Program-made: the position numbers and the translations under genes
The notes under the pieces: model-generated
What the model was told of the DNA's origin: nothing
Database searches by the model: none
The model's input: the letters and a program-made list of their open reading frames with translations, nothing else
Source: an uncultured Lachnospiraceae bacterium
GTDB lineage: Bacteria; Bacillota; Clostridia; Lachnospirales; Lachnospiraceae
Length of the DNA: 64,000 nt
Reading direction: 5' to 3'
Assembly: GCA_902793685.1 (NCBI GenBank)
Contig: CADBEN010000003.1
Span: forward strand, 62,001 to 126,000
Shown: in pieces, positions 23,866 to 32,678 of the stretch
How positions within the stretch are numbered: the first letter of the stretch is position 1
How the letters are laid out: the number at the start of each line of letters is the position of its first letter

Positions 23866-25701
23866 CTATGTCGCCTGGCCGGCGAACTGCGTCATGTAAA
23901 GGCCGTAGTACGTCCCCTGCTTCGCCAGCAGCTCCTCGTGGTTTCCGGTCTCGATGATATGCCCGTGATCCATGACCACGATCGTATCCGCGTCGCGGAT
24001 CGTGGAAAGCCGGTGCGCGATGATCAGGCTGGTGCGGTCCTTCATGAGCTGCACCATCGCGTTCTGGATCTGCTGTTCCGTGCGGGTGTCGACGCTGGAG
24101 GTCGCTTCGTCCAGGATCAGGATCTCCGGGTAGGAAAGGAAGGCCCGGCCGATGGTGAGCAGCTGCCGCTGGCCCTGGGAAAGACCGGATCCTGCGCCCG
24201 TCAGCACCGTGTCGTAACCGTCCGGCAGCGCCGCCACCACCTTGTCGCAGTTCGAGAGCCGCGCCGCCTCGATCATCCGCTCGTCCGAAATCGCGGGATC
24301 CGCGTACTTCAGGTTTGCCCGGACCGTGTCCGTGAACAGGACCGAATCCTGCAGGACGATCCCGATGCTGTCCCGGAGCTGGTCGCAGGAAATATCGTGA
24401 ATGTTCACCCCGTCCACCGTGATCTCCCCGGCATCGATGTTGTAGAAGCGCATGAGGAGGTTTACGATGGTGGTCTTTCCGGAGCCGGTGGAACCGACCA
24501 GGGCGATCTTCTTCCCGGCTTCCACCTTCAGGTTGAAATCATAGATGATCTGCTTTCCGGGCACATAGCTGAAGTCCACATGGCGGAACTCGATCACTCC
24601 GTGGCTCGCCGGCATCGGCTGCGTCCCGCTCCGGTCCTCGCTCTCCTCATCCAGGATCGAGAAGATCCGCTCCGCGCCTGCGATCGCCGTCTGGATCTGG
24701 CCGAACAGCTGTGCAAGCTCGTTGATGGGACGGGAGAACTGCTTGGAATAGATGATGAAGGCGGAGATCACGCCTACGGAGATCATTCCCCGAAGGGCAA
24801 ACCATGCGCCGAAGGCTGCCACGATGACAAAGGAGCAGTTGTTCAGCATGTTCATGACCGGCCCCATGGCGTTGCCGATAATGTCCGCGATGATCCCCGT
24901 GCGGGTCAGTTCATCTCCCGCCCGGTCAAATTCCGCGATGGTCTCCTCCTGCAGATTGTAGGCCGTCACGGTCCGGCAGGCCGTCACCTTCTCCTGGACG
25001 ATGCCGTTGAGGGCGCCGAGGAGTGTCTGCCGCTTCAGGTAATACTTCCGCATCAGGGCGGACATGATCCGGGTCGCCGCCACGGAAAGGATCACCGTGG
25101 TGCAGGTCAGAAGCGTCAGCGGCACGCTGAACAGAAGCATGACGATCACGGTGCCGATCAGCGTCAGGACGCCGGAGAACATGGAGGACAGCGACTGGCT
25201 GATGACGTTGGAGACATTTTCCGCGTCATTCGTCATGCGGCTCATGATATCGCCGTGGGAGTGGGCGTCCAGATAAGAGACCGGCAGACGGATGACCTTT
25301 GCGAACAGTTCCTCCCGCACCCGCCGCACCACGTGCCGGGAAAGCTGCGCCGAGAAGTAGCCCTGCAGAAGGGTCGCCGCGGCATGGATCATATAGAGGA
25401 AGATCATGGCGGCAAGCACCGGCGGGATCCGGTCAAAGTCCCGGCTGACGAGGCCGTCGATGGCCCGGGACTGGAGACCCGGGGCGGTCACACTCACCAG
25501 GACCGCGGCGATCACGGTGACTGCGAGAAGGATCACATAGACCCGTTCCGATGCAAAATAACCCGCCAGGCGGGCCGCGGTCTTCTTCCCGTCCTTCGGC
25601 TTTTCGACAGGCGCGCCCATGCTGCCGCGCCCTGCCGGCCGGAAGCCCCGCTGTACAGTCTGGGAAGTCACGTGGGACGCGGAATTCGCGTTCGTACTCA
25701 T
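23866..25701 (-). CDS. Heterodimeric ABC exporter, subunit with complete Walker B
   Basis: 611 residues: a 45-residue polar N-terminal extension, six transmembrane helices (about 45-330) and a nucleotide-binding domain. Walker A GSTGSGKTT, Walker B ILILDEATSSVD with the catalytic Glu, H-loop IIAHRLSTI. The signature is LSQGQ, not LSGGQ. Together with the partner's Asp this is the BmrCD/TM287-288 arrangement with one degenerate ATP site. The ATG overlaps the partner's stop (ATGA). Likely an exporter of drugs, lipids or peptides; substrate unknown. Confidence 0.92.
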   Translation of the reverse strand: MSTNANSASHVTSQTVQRGFRPAGRGSMGAPVEKPKDGKKTAARLAGYFASERVYVILLAVTVIAAVLVSVTAPGLQSRAIDGLVSRDFDRIPPVLAAMIFLYMIHAAATLLQGYFSAQLSRHVVRRVREELFAKVIRLPVSYLDAHSHGDIMSRMTNDAENVSNVISQSLSSMFSGVLTLIGTVIVMLLFSVPLTLLTCTTVILSVAATRIMSALMRKYYLKRQTLLGALNGIVQEKVTACRTVTAYNLQEETIAEFDRAGDELTRTGIIADIIGNAMGPVMNMLNNCSFVIVAAFGAWFALRGMISVGVISAFIIYSKQFSRPINELAQLFGQIQTAIAGAERIFSILDEESEDRSGTQPMPASHGVIEFRHVDFSYVPGKQIIYDFNLKVEAGKKIALVGSTGSGKTTIVNLLMRFYNIDAGEITVDGVNIHDISCDQLRDSIGIVLQDSVLFTDTVRANLKYADPAISDERMIEAARLSNCDKVVAALPDGYDTVLTGAGSGLSQGQRQLLTIGRAFLSYPEILILDEATSSVDTRTEQQIQNAMVQLMKDRTSLIIAHRLSTIRDADTIVVMDHGHIIETGNHEELLAKQGTYYGLYMTQFAGQAT

Positions 25702-27503
25702 GCGCGGCCTCCTTCCTGCGTTCTCTCCGCCCTGCCGCCTGCATTGCCCGTGGCAGTGTTTTCTCCCTCGTTCTGCCTCAGCTGGGATTCGCAGATGTCA
25801 CGGTAGACCGGACTGGTCCGCATCAGCTCTTCGTGGGTGCCGCAGGCCGAGATGGTTCCGCTGTCCAGGACCACGATCCGGTCCGCGTTCCGGACAGAAG
25901 CGATCCGCTGGGCAATGATGATCTTCGTCACGTCCGCGTAGTCCTTCCGGAGCGCCTCGTAAAGCTGCGCTTCGGTCTTCAGATCCAGAGCGCTGGTGGA
26001 GTCGTCAAAGATCAGGATCTCCGCCTTTTTCAGGAGGGCGCGGCTGATGGCGATCCTCTGCCGCTGGCCGCCGGACAGGCTCATGCCGCCCTCAGCCACC
26101 TCCGTGTCATAGCCGTCCTTCTGCTGCAGAATGAAATCATCCGCCTGGGCAGCCCTTGCCGCCGCCCGCAGCTCTTCCTCCGAAGCATCCCGCTTCCCGA
26201 GCAGGATGTTGTCGCGGATCGTCGTGCTGAACAGTTCACTCTTCTGGAGGCAGACACTGACCCGGTCCCGGAGTTCCTTAAGCGGGTACTTCCGGACGTC
26301 TATTCCGTCTACCTCTACGATTCCCCCGGCGGGGTCGTAGAAACGGGGGATCAGACTGACCAGCGTTGTCTTGCCGCTTCCGGTGGCACCGATGACTGCC
26401 AGAGTCTCACCGCCCCGGATCTCAAGGTCAATGTCATGGAGGACGCAGGCCGGATTCTCCGGATAGGCAAAGCTGACATTCCGGAATGCCACCGTCCCGC
26501 GTTTCCGGGCGCCGCCCTCGGGCAGCGTCCCGTCCTTCAGGTCAGGGGATGCGTCAAGGACTTCCTTCAGACGGTTTGCGGACACCAGGCCGCGGGACAG
26601 CGTCTGAAAGATCATGGCCAGCATCATCATTCCGTTCAGGATCTGGGAAATATAGGTAATTGCCGCCATGACGGCGCCGGGAGCGGTCTCTCCGGCCTGC
26701 ACCCGGACGGCACCGACGTAGATGATCCCGACCACCGCGAGATTCAGGACGATATTCATCACCGGACGCAGAAAAGAGAGCATCATCTGCACATTAAACT
26801 GGATGTCGGTAAGCTCCCGGTCTGCTTCCCGGAAGCGCGCTTCCTCCGCATCCTCCTGCACAAAGGCCTTGACCACCCGGACACCGGCCACGTTTTCCTG
26901 CATGATGCTGTTCAGCCGGTCCAGGCTCGCCTGCAGAAGGCTGAACAGAGGATTCGTCTTCCACACGACGAGGATGATGTCGATGAGGATCAGCGGAAGG
27001 GCGCAGGCCGCGATCACGCCGAAGGACAGGTCCAGGGAAAGAAGGGCTGCCGTGCCGCCGAAGAAGAACATGCAGCAGCGCACCAGACCGCGGATCATCT
27101 GCATGACCAGCTGCTGGACCTGGGTCACGTCGTTCGTGATCCGGGTGATCAGGGAGCCGGTGGAGAAATCATCCATCTGGCCGAAGGAAAAATGCATGAT
27201 GTTCCGGAAACAGTCTTTCCGGACATCGTTCCCCAGATTCTGTCCGGTCACATTGGTGAAGACTGCGGACAGGAGGCCGAAAAGACCGCCCAGCGCCACG
27301 ATAAAGATCATCCGGACACCGGTGGAGACCACAAGCCCGGGATCCGGGACGCCGCCACGGTCCAGGCCCAGGATCCCCCGGTCCACGATGATCTCCATCA
27401 GCCGCGGCTGCAGGAGATCCACAAAGACCTCTCCTACCATGAACGCCGAGGCGAGGAGGGCCAGGAACCAGTACTTTTTCATGTAACTCAGGATTCTTCC
27501 CAT
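25698..27503 (-). CDS. Heterodimeric ABC exporter, subunit with degenerate Walker B
   Basis: 601 residues: six transmembrane helices in the first 310 residues, then the nucleotide-binding domain with Walker A GATGSGKTT, signature LSGGQRQRIAISRAL and Walker B ILIFDDSTSALD, where Asp replaces the catalytic Glu, and IIAQRIASV, where Gln replaces the H-loop His. It forms the degenerate ATP site with the other subunit. First gene of the pair. It follows the CDF transporter gene by 59 bases, across a weak hairpin. Confidence 0.92.
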   Translation of the reverse strand: MGRILSYMKKYWFLALLASAFMVGEVFVDLLQPRLMEIIVDRGILGLDRGGVPDPGLVVSTGVRMIFIVALGGLFGLLSAVFTNVTGQNLGNDVRKDCFRNIMHFSFGQMDDFSTGSLITRITNDVTQVQQLVMQMIRGLVRCCMFFFGGTAALLSLDLSFGVIAACALPLILIDIILVVWKTNPLFSLLQASLDRLNSIMQENVAGVRVVKAFVQEDAEEARFREADRELTDIQFNVQMMLSFLRPVMNIVLNLAVVGIIYVGAVRVQAGETAPGAVMAAITYISQILNGMMMLAMIFQTLSRGLVSANRLKEVLDASPDLKDGTLPEGGARKRGTVAFRNVSFAYPENPACVLHDIDLEIRGGETLAVIGATGSGKTTLVSLIPRFYDPAGGIVEVDGIDVRKYPLKELRDRVSVCLQKSELFSTTIRDNILLGKRDASEEELRAAARAAQADDFILQQKDGYDTEVAEGGMSLSGGQRQRIAISRALLKKAEILIFDDSTSALDLKTEAQLYEALRKDYADVTKIIIAQRIASVRNADRIVVLDSGTISACGTHEELMRTSPVYRDICESQLRQNEGENTATGNAGGRAERTQEGGRA

Positions 27504-27548
27504 GCTGCTGTTCTCCCTTTGACCTCAGGAAGGATCTTCTTCCACAAA

Positions 27549-27576
27549 GAAACGCACCCCTTTCAGGATGCGTCTC
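27549..27576 (-). terminator. Weak terminator overlapping the CDF gene end
   Basis: On the minus strand an 11-base stem with two G-U pairs forms around a TGAAAG loop and is followed by a short TTT. It includes the last codons and stop of the CDF gene, so transcription probably continues in part to the exporter genes. Confidence 0.4.
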
Positions 27577-28678
27577 TCGAAATGTAGATCCTGTATTCAG
27601 GATATTTCTCCGTCAGCCGCTCCTCAATGTCATCGTACGTCTTCTGCCGTCCGAGAGCAGCGTAATCGATCACGACGTCCGCATTGATCTCTTTCCGTTC
27701 CATGTCTACCATCAGTCCGTGGACCTGAAGTACGTCATCATAAGATCTCAGGAAACTGCGGATCTCATCCTCCAGGCGCGTGCAGGCCTCGGTTCCGCCG
27801 TAGGAGGTGAATATCCCGATGCTCCGGATCGGAAACCCGTAGGTCTCCAGGACCAGATGCTGGATCTCCCGGCTGATCTCGTCGACTCTGCGGGCAGTGA
27901 TGTTGCCGGGCACAGAGATGTGGATCGCGCCGAATTCCCGCATCTTCCCGTAATTGTGCATATATACGTCGTGTACGCCAAGGACGCCGTCTACGGTCAT
28001 GATGGTCCGCTTCAGATCATGCAGGAACTGCCGGTCCGGACGCTGCCCCACCAGCGCTTCCGCCGTATCCTTCAGAGTGACGGCCCCGGCACGGATGACA
28101 AAGAACGAAATGATGATGGAGATCCAGATCTCCAGGTTGATCTGGAACCTCACAAATACGATGGCGGAGATGATCGTGCCGAAGGAAAGAAGAACATCCA
28201 GCACCGCATCGACACCGAAGCTCTCCAGTGCGGCGGACTGGGTCTGTTTTCCCTGGATCAGCATATATGGACAGAGGATCGTCTTGACAAGCATCGCCAC
28301 CAGGATCACGACAAATGCTTCCAGATTATACTCCGGGGTCTGTGGATGAAGGAAGCGGTAAACAACGTTTCCCAACATCAGCAGGCCGAGATACAGGCCG
28401 AGGATCGAGATTCCCAGTACAGACAGATACTCGATCCTTCCGTAACCAAAGGGATGCGTCCGGTCCGGGGACTTCCTGGCCAGAGCGGTCGTAATGATCG
28501 TGATCAGCGCATACAGACCATCCGTCAGGTTGTTGATGGCGTCCGACTGGACCGAGATGGATTCGATCTTCTGTCCGGCGATGTATTTCGCCGAAAACAT
28601 CAGGAGCTCTACGACCAGGATCACAGTGCCGGCACGGATGATCTTGCGGTTGCGGACTTCTTCTGAAAATGTATTCAT
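27563..28678 (-). CDS. Cation diffusion facilitator (CDF) family metal exporter
   Basis: 371 residues: six transmembrane helices (residues about 15-205), then a C-terminal ferredoxin-like metal-sensing domain and a longer tail. Family signs: DAINNLTDGL in TM2, DRTHPFGYGRIEYL after it, and VDAVLDVLLSFG in TM5. The transport-site pairs read N-x3-D (TM2) and D-x3-D (TM5) rather than the His-x3-Asp of zinc carriers, which favours manganese or iron. Proton-coupled efflux at the cytoplasmic membrane. It begins 23 bases after the STAS gene. Confidence 0.9.
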   Translation of the reverse strand: MNTFSEEVRNRKIIRAGTVILVVELLMFSAKYIAGQKIESISVQSDAINNLTDGLYALITIITTALARKSPDRTHPFGYGRIEYLSVLGISILGLYLGLLMLGNVVYRFLHPQTPEYNLEAFVVILVAMLVKTILCPYMLIQGKQTQSAALESFGVDAVLDVLLSFGTIISAIVFVRFQINLEIWISIIISFFVIRAGAVTLKDTAEALVGQRPDRQFLHDLKRTIMTVDGVLGVHDVYMHNYGKMREFGAIHISVPGNITARRVDEISREIQHLVLETYGFPIRSIGIFTSYGGTEACTRLEDEIRSFLRSYDDVLQVHGLMVDMERKEINADVVIDYAALGRQKTYDDIEERLTEKYPEYRIYISRDAS

Positions 28679-28701
28679 CTGACTTTCCGCTCCCCAGGCG
28701 A

Positions 28702-29001
28702 TTATTCGATGTTCAGGAAATCGACAAAACCGGTGACCTCAAAGACATCGCTCACAATTTCGTTGACATTCCGGATCGTCATCTTACTTTCCTCATCTTC
28801 CAGAACGTTCTGTATCTTCAGGAGCAGACGAAGCCCTGCGGACGAGATATAGCTCAGCCGCTCAAAATCCAGGATAAGCTTCCTGATTCCGGACAGCTTC
28901 GGCATAAGCGTTTCTTCCAGCTGCGGCATCGTCAGCGCATCCAGACGCCCCCGCACCTTTACATACAGATTTCCGTCGCTCTCTTTTGTCTCAATGGTCA
29001 T
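28702..29001 (-). CDS. STAS-domain (anti-anti-sigma factor-like) protein
   Basis: 99 residues, a single STAS domain: VKVRGRLDALTMPQLEETL, then KLILDFERLSYISSAGLRLLL with the Ser pair that is phosphorylated in SpoIIAA/RsbV-type proteins, and IRNVNEIVSDVFEVTGF. It would toggle an anti-sigma kinase by phosphorylation. No anti-sigma or sigma-B/F gene is adjacent. The gene is divergent from rpoN and co-directional with the CDF gene. Confidence 0.9.
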   Translation of the reverse strand: MTIETKESDGNLYVKVRGRLDALTMPQLEETLMPKLSGIRKLILDFERLSYISSAGLRLLLKIQNVLEDEESKMTIRNVNEIVSDVFEVTGFVDFLNIE

Positions 29002-29101
29002 ATCTTGCTCCGCGGCATTATTCTTTCCGGCACCTGCCGTGCCAGCCTGCCATTTTATATAATATCATATTATGAATTGATCTGTGCCAAAGATATTGTC
29101 A

Positions 29102-29130
29102 GACAGGTCTGTCCCGAAAGATGATATAAT
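29102..29130 (+). promoter_or_regulatory. Extended -10 promoter and palindrome before rpoN
   Basis: TGATATAAT (TATAAT at 29125-29130) is an extended -10 lacking a good -35. Just upstream, GACAG-GT-CTGTC (29102-29113) is a perfect palindrome over the -35 position and could be an activator or repressor site. Confidence 0.5.
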
Positions 29131-29158
29131 ATTTCTACTATACCTGAGGAGGTTTCTC

Positions 29159-30544
29159 ATGGCATCGATCGACCTGAATCTTTCCACCGGGCAGAAGCAG
29201 CTCCTGTCGCAGCAGATGCTCCAGTCCCTGCAGATCCTGCAGATGAGCGCTGCGGAACTGGAATCCTACATTGAAGATCTTGCGCTGGAAAATCCGGTCA
29301 TCGAGCTTGCCGGGCAGGAGACCCACACCGACCGTACAGAGCAGATGGAACTCCAGCGGAAGCTTGACTGGCTTTCTTCCGCCGATCCCCAGAACCACGT
29401 CTATTATCAGAGTGAGCGGGACGCGGAAGACCCGGAAAACAACTGGCAGGACCGACGGAGCACCGAAGAGACTCTTGAGGATTATCTCCGGTCTCAGCTC
29501 CTGACTTCTCCCTGCGCCCCTGAAGAACAGGGTCTCATGGACTGTCTCCTGAATTCCCTGGACAGCCGCGGATGGTTTACTGATTCCCTTGCCGGTATGG
29601 CTGCGCTCTATGGTTTTCCCGAGGAGACCGCGGAACGGCTGCTCGGAAAGATCCAGTCGCTGGACCCTGCCGGCGTGGGTGCCAGATCTCTCAGCGAGTG
29701 TCTTCTTCTCCAGCTGGAGCGGAATCCCGACAGTTCAGAGACCGCAAAAGAAATCGTTCGGAATCATCTGGAGGCCGTCGGCAAAAATCATCTGCCGGAG
29801 ATCGCGCGGAAACTGGGATGTCCGGTCTCCGAGATTTCCGCGGCATGTAATGAGATCCGCGCCCTGAACCCCAAGCCCGGAAATTCCTTCAGTTCCAGGG
29901 AACTGCTGGGCTACATCGTCCCTGATGCCGTCATCGTTTCCCTGGAAGACCGTTTTGAGATCCTGATCAATGATTATCAGTACGCACCCTTCACCATCAG
30001 CAAAAACTATCTGGATCTGGAACGGCAGACTGAAGACCGGGAGACCAGAAAATACCTGCGGGAAAAGATCGCAGAGGCAAACAGTGTTTCCGCCGGCATC
30101 CGGCAGCGCCGCTCCACCCTGGCCGCCGTGCTGAACGTGATCGTGGACCGGCAGTACCAGTTCTTCCGGAAGGGTCCCGGAAACAAGCAGCTGCTCCGTC
30201 TCTCGGAGATCGCGGAGCAGGTTTCCCTCTCGGAGTCCACCGTCAGCCGTGCGCTGCACAGCAAGTATCTCCAGTGCCGGTTCGGTATCTTTCCTCTGAA
30301 CTACTTTCTGACCACCGCCGCCGTGGTTTCCGAAGACTCCGGGGAAGCCCTCACCGCGGAGAAGATCAAGCAGGCACTGAAGGAGATCATTGACGGCGAA
30401 GACAAAAAAAAGCCGCTGAGCGACAGTGCCATCGGCGAGGCCCTGGCGAAAAAGGGTATGGCGATCTCAAGACGCACAGTAAACAAATACCGCACCGAGC
30501 TGGGAATCCCCGACAAAACAGGAAGAAGATCCTGGGACACATGA
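29159..30544 (+). CDS. rpoN: RNA polymerase sigma-54 factor
   Basis: 461 residues from the ATG at 29159 after GGAGG. Region I is Gln/Leu-rich (LSTGQKQLLSQQMLQSLQIL) and would contact enhancer-binding ATPases. The central core-binding part includes LDPAGVGARSLSECLLLQL. The helix-turn-helix EIAEQVSLSESTVSRAL recognises the -12 element. The RpoN box reads ISRRTVNKYRTELGIP. No enhancer-binding protein gene lies in the window. The stop codon lies inside the loop of its terminator. Confidence 0.96.
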   Translation: MASIDLNLSTGQKQLLSQQMLQSLQILQMSAAELESYIEDLALENPVIELAGQETHTDRTEQMELQRKLDWLSSADPQNHVYYQSERDAEDPENNWQDRRSTEETLEDYLRSQLLTSPCAPEEQGLMDCLLNSLDSRGWFTDSLAGMAALYGFPEETAERLLGKIQSLDPAGVGARSLSECLLLQLERNPDSSETAKEIVRNHLEAVGKNHLPEIARKLGCPVSEISAACNEIRALNPKPGNSFSSRELLGYIVPDAVIVSLEDRFEILINDYQYAPFTISKNYLDLERQTEDRETRKYLREKIAEANSVSAGIRQRRSTLAAVLNVIVDRQYQFFRKGPGNKQLLRLSEIAEQVSLSESTVSRALHSKYLQCRFGIFPLNYFLTTAAVVSEDSGEALTAEKIKQALKEIIDGEDKKKPLSDSAIGEALAKKGMAISRRTVNKYRTELGIPDKTGRRSWDT

Positions 30545-30566
30545 CACGTCCCGGGATCTTCTTTTC
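30525..30566 (+). terminator. rpoN terminator
   Basis: 14-base arms 30525-30538 and 30548-30561 with one T-G pair, followed by TTTTC. The stop codon sits in the loop. Confidence 0.9.
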
Positions 30567-30629
30567 TTCGCCGGTCCTTCTCTTTTCCCGGTCTTCTTTC
30601 TGTCGTTTTTTCAGTGTTGTTTCTCCGGC

Positions 30630-31421
30630 TTATTTCTTCTCAGCCTTGTCCGCCATGGCCTTCGGGGCGACGATCACGCGGAGATGGGAACCCTCTCCCA
30701 CCTTTCCCTTCTCATCGGTCATTTCCGCATCGAACCACATCCTGCGGCCTTCGATGGTGCGGATCACCGCACGGCAGGTGACGTGTCCTCCCACCGGCGT
30801 AGGCGCCAGGTGCCGTACACGGACCTCCGCGCCGACGGTGGACTGACCTTCCGCAAGATATGCCTTCGCGAGCTCCAGACAGGTCCGCTCCATCAGAGAG
30901 ACCATACTGGGAGTCGAGAAGATCGCAGTCCCCTTGCCCCGGAGATGGGCAGCTGTCATATCCTCCGTCACGGTCCAGGTCTGGGTGAGTTCCGTGGGAC
31001 GGTCGTCCTCGGGCGCGCGCTCCATGGGCTTTTCCTGGAAGAACTCGACCTCCTCCCCGACTGCGCCAAGGCAGAAGCAGACCCTTGCCGGGAGCGGCGG
31101 ATCCGACTTGATCAGAACGTCCCGCGGCCCGTCCGTAACCGGATAGCCTGCCGCGCGGACCGCCTCCGCACAGGCATCCGCATCTTTCACCTTCAGTGCA
31201 AAGTGGCGGATGGTTCCCTGGGGCAGAGGGCCGTCGTTCTTCGCGAAAATTTCGATAAGGCCTTCCCCGGTATCGATCATGATCCCGGAGTCTTTTCCCT
31301 CGCCCCATCTGCGCTTTACGCGCATTCCCAGGACCTTTGTGTAAAACTCAATGGCCCTCTCAAACTCTTCCACGTCCGAGCATTTCAGCGCAACATGATG
31401 CATTCCCTGGATCAGTCCCAT
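30630..31421 (-). CDS. VOC (glyoxalase-fold) domain fused to FlK-type thioesterase domain
   Basis: 263 residues from the ATG at 31421 (MGLIQGMHHVALKCSDVEEF). Residues 1-125 are a vicinal-oxygen-chelate domain: HHVALKCSD (His), IEFYTKVLGMRVKRRWGEG, GEGLIEIFAKND, IRHFALKVKDADA (His) and GEEVEFFQE (Glu), giving a His/His/Glu metal site. Residues about 138-263 are a hotdog domain with the FlK-like triad positions FSTPSM, LMERTC and RHLAPTPVG. An epimerase- or lyase-like metal site joined to a CoA-thioesterase suggests two steps on one acyl-CoA. I know of no standard name for this fusion. A stretch past residue 235 resembles the 4329-4721 protein end. Confidence 0.85.
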   Translation of the reverse strand: MGLIQGMHHVALKCSDVEEFERAIEFYTKVLGMRVKRRWGEGKDSGIMIDTGEGLIEIFAKNDGPLPQGTIRHFALKVKDADACAEAVRAAGYPVTDGPRDVLIKSDPPLPARVCFCLGAVGEEVEFFQEKPMERAPEDDRPTELTQTWTVTEDMTAAHLRGKGTAIFSTPSMVSLMERTCLELAKAYLAEGQSTVGAEVRVRHLAPTPVGGHVTCRAVIRTIEGRRMWFDAEMTDEKGKVGEGSHLRVIVAPKAMADKAEKK

Positions 31422-31660
31422 ATTCCTGCCTCCTCCGGCTCCGGCCGGTGAATTCTTATCTGGTTTCCGGCAACGCTGTTTTCTGTATTTCATTATAAAA
31501 TACTGCCCTCGGCTTTGTCACCTTTCTGTGCCGTCTTCATTATTTCTCATGATCCGGTACACAGTTTATCCATACTTTTTTCGTATACTCAGGTACAGAC
31601 CATTCCGCCGGGACGCTTCCCCGGCGCTTCAGAAATCACAGATATCAGGAGGTGCTTTTC

Positions 31661-32569
31661 TTGATCTTGAAGATCCGACGCAAGACCGGTATTCTTTCTC
31701 TGTTCCTCTCCATCCTTCTCTGTGTTTTCCCGGTGCTCTTGATGACAGGCTGCGGCAGTCAGAACGGGGCGGGAAGCCAGAATAACCAGACCCCGGCAGA
31801 TTCGTCCCCGTCAGACCGGATGGACTTTGTAGATGTCATGGGCCGTCACCACCAGATGACCATCGACCGTGCAGTGGGCGCAAACGAATATCTGCCGGGC
31901 CGTTTTCTCCACGGGGCGGACGGAACACTCACCTACGCGGACAGCGAAAACTATACGACCCGCCTCGGGATTGACGTCTCCCGCTACCAGGGGACGGTGG
32001 ACTGGGAAAAGGTGAAGGCGCAGGGTTATGATTTCTGCTTTCTCCGCATCGGTTACCGCGGCTACGGCGCTTCCGGCACCCTGAACGAGGACCCGAAATT
32101 TGAAGAAAACTACGCGGCGGCCATCGACGCAGGCTTCAACGTGGGCGTTTATTTCTTCGCCCAGGCTGTGAACGAGGAGGAGGCCCGGGAGGAGGCTGAC
32201 TTTGTGCTCAGGATCCTCGGAAAGAGGAAGCTTCAGCTCCCCGTCATCTACGACCCGGAAAGCATCACCGGCGACAACGCACGGACCGACGGGGTGTCTG
32301 GTGAACAGTTTACATTGAATACCCTGGCCTTCTGCAAAGAGATCCGGGAAGCCGGTTTCGAAGCCGGCGTCTACGCCAACATGCTCTGGGAGGCCTATCA
32401 GCTGGACCTTGCGAAGCTGGAGGGGATCCCGATCTGGTACGCGGACTATGAGCCCCAGCCCCAGACGCCCTACCGTTTCACCTGGTGGCAGTACACGGAC
32501 GAGGGGAGTGTGGACGGAGTCAGCGGACCGGTGGATCTGAACATCTGGATGATTCCCACCGGATCCTGA
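31661..32569 (+). CDS. GH25 lysozyme, lipoprotein
   Basis: 302 residues. Start taken as the TTG at 31661, eight bases after AGGAGG; the GTG at 31652 overlaps that site. Lipoprotein signal (LSILLCVFPVLLMTGCG). GH25 catalytic domain from about residue 100: LGIDVSRYQGTVDWEKVK, FLRIGYRGYG, NVGVYFFAQAVNEEEAREEA, LPVIYDPESI (acidic pair), IWYADYEPQP and FTWWQYTDEGSVDGVSG, VDLNIW. It cleaves beta-1,4 bonds of peptidoglycan from the outer membrane face. It ends 56 bases before a strong terminator. Confidence 0.93.
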   Translation: MILKIRRKTGILSLFLSILLCVFPVLLMTGCGSQNGAGSQNNQTPADSSPSDRMDFVDVMGRHHQMTIDRAVGANEYLPGRFLHGADGTLTYADSENYTTRLGIDVSRYQGTVDWEKVKAQGYDFCFLRIGYRGYGASGTLNEDPKFEENYAAAIDAGFNVGVYFFAQAVNEEEAREEADFVLRILGKRKLQLPVIYDPESITGDNARTDGVSGEQFTLNTLAFCKEIREAGFEAGVYANMLWEAYQLDLAKLEGIPIWYADYEPQPQTPYRFTWWQYTDEGSVDGVSGPVDLNIWMIPTGS

Positions 32570-32625
32570 GGTGTTTTGCCGGCGTATCCTGACGCTGTTT
32601 ATTGAAAAAAGAGTATTTCCAAAGT

Positions 32626-32666
32626 AAGATGATTGGTGAAGCAAGTTCACCAGTCATCTTTTTTTA
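32626..32666 (+). terminator. GH25 terminator, abutting the next gene
   Basis: 15-base arms (32626-32640, 32646-32660) with one T-G pair, then T7. It ends only a dozen bases before the ATG of the DUF1576 gene, so it can act both as terminator and as a block on that gene's leader. Confidence 0.92.
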
Positions 32667-32678
32667 TGGGAAGACTTC

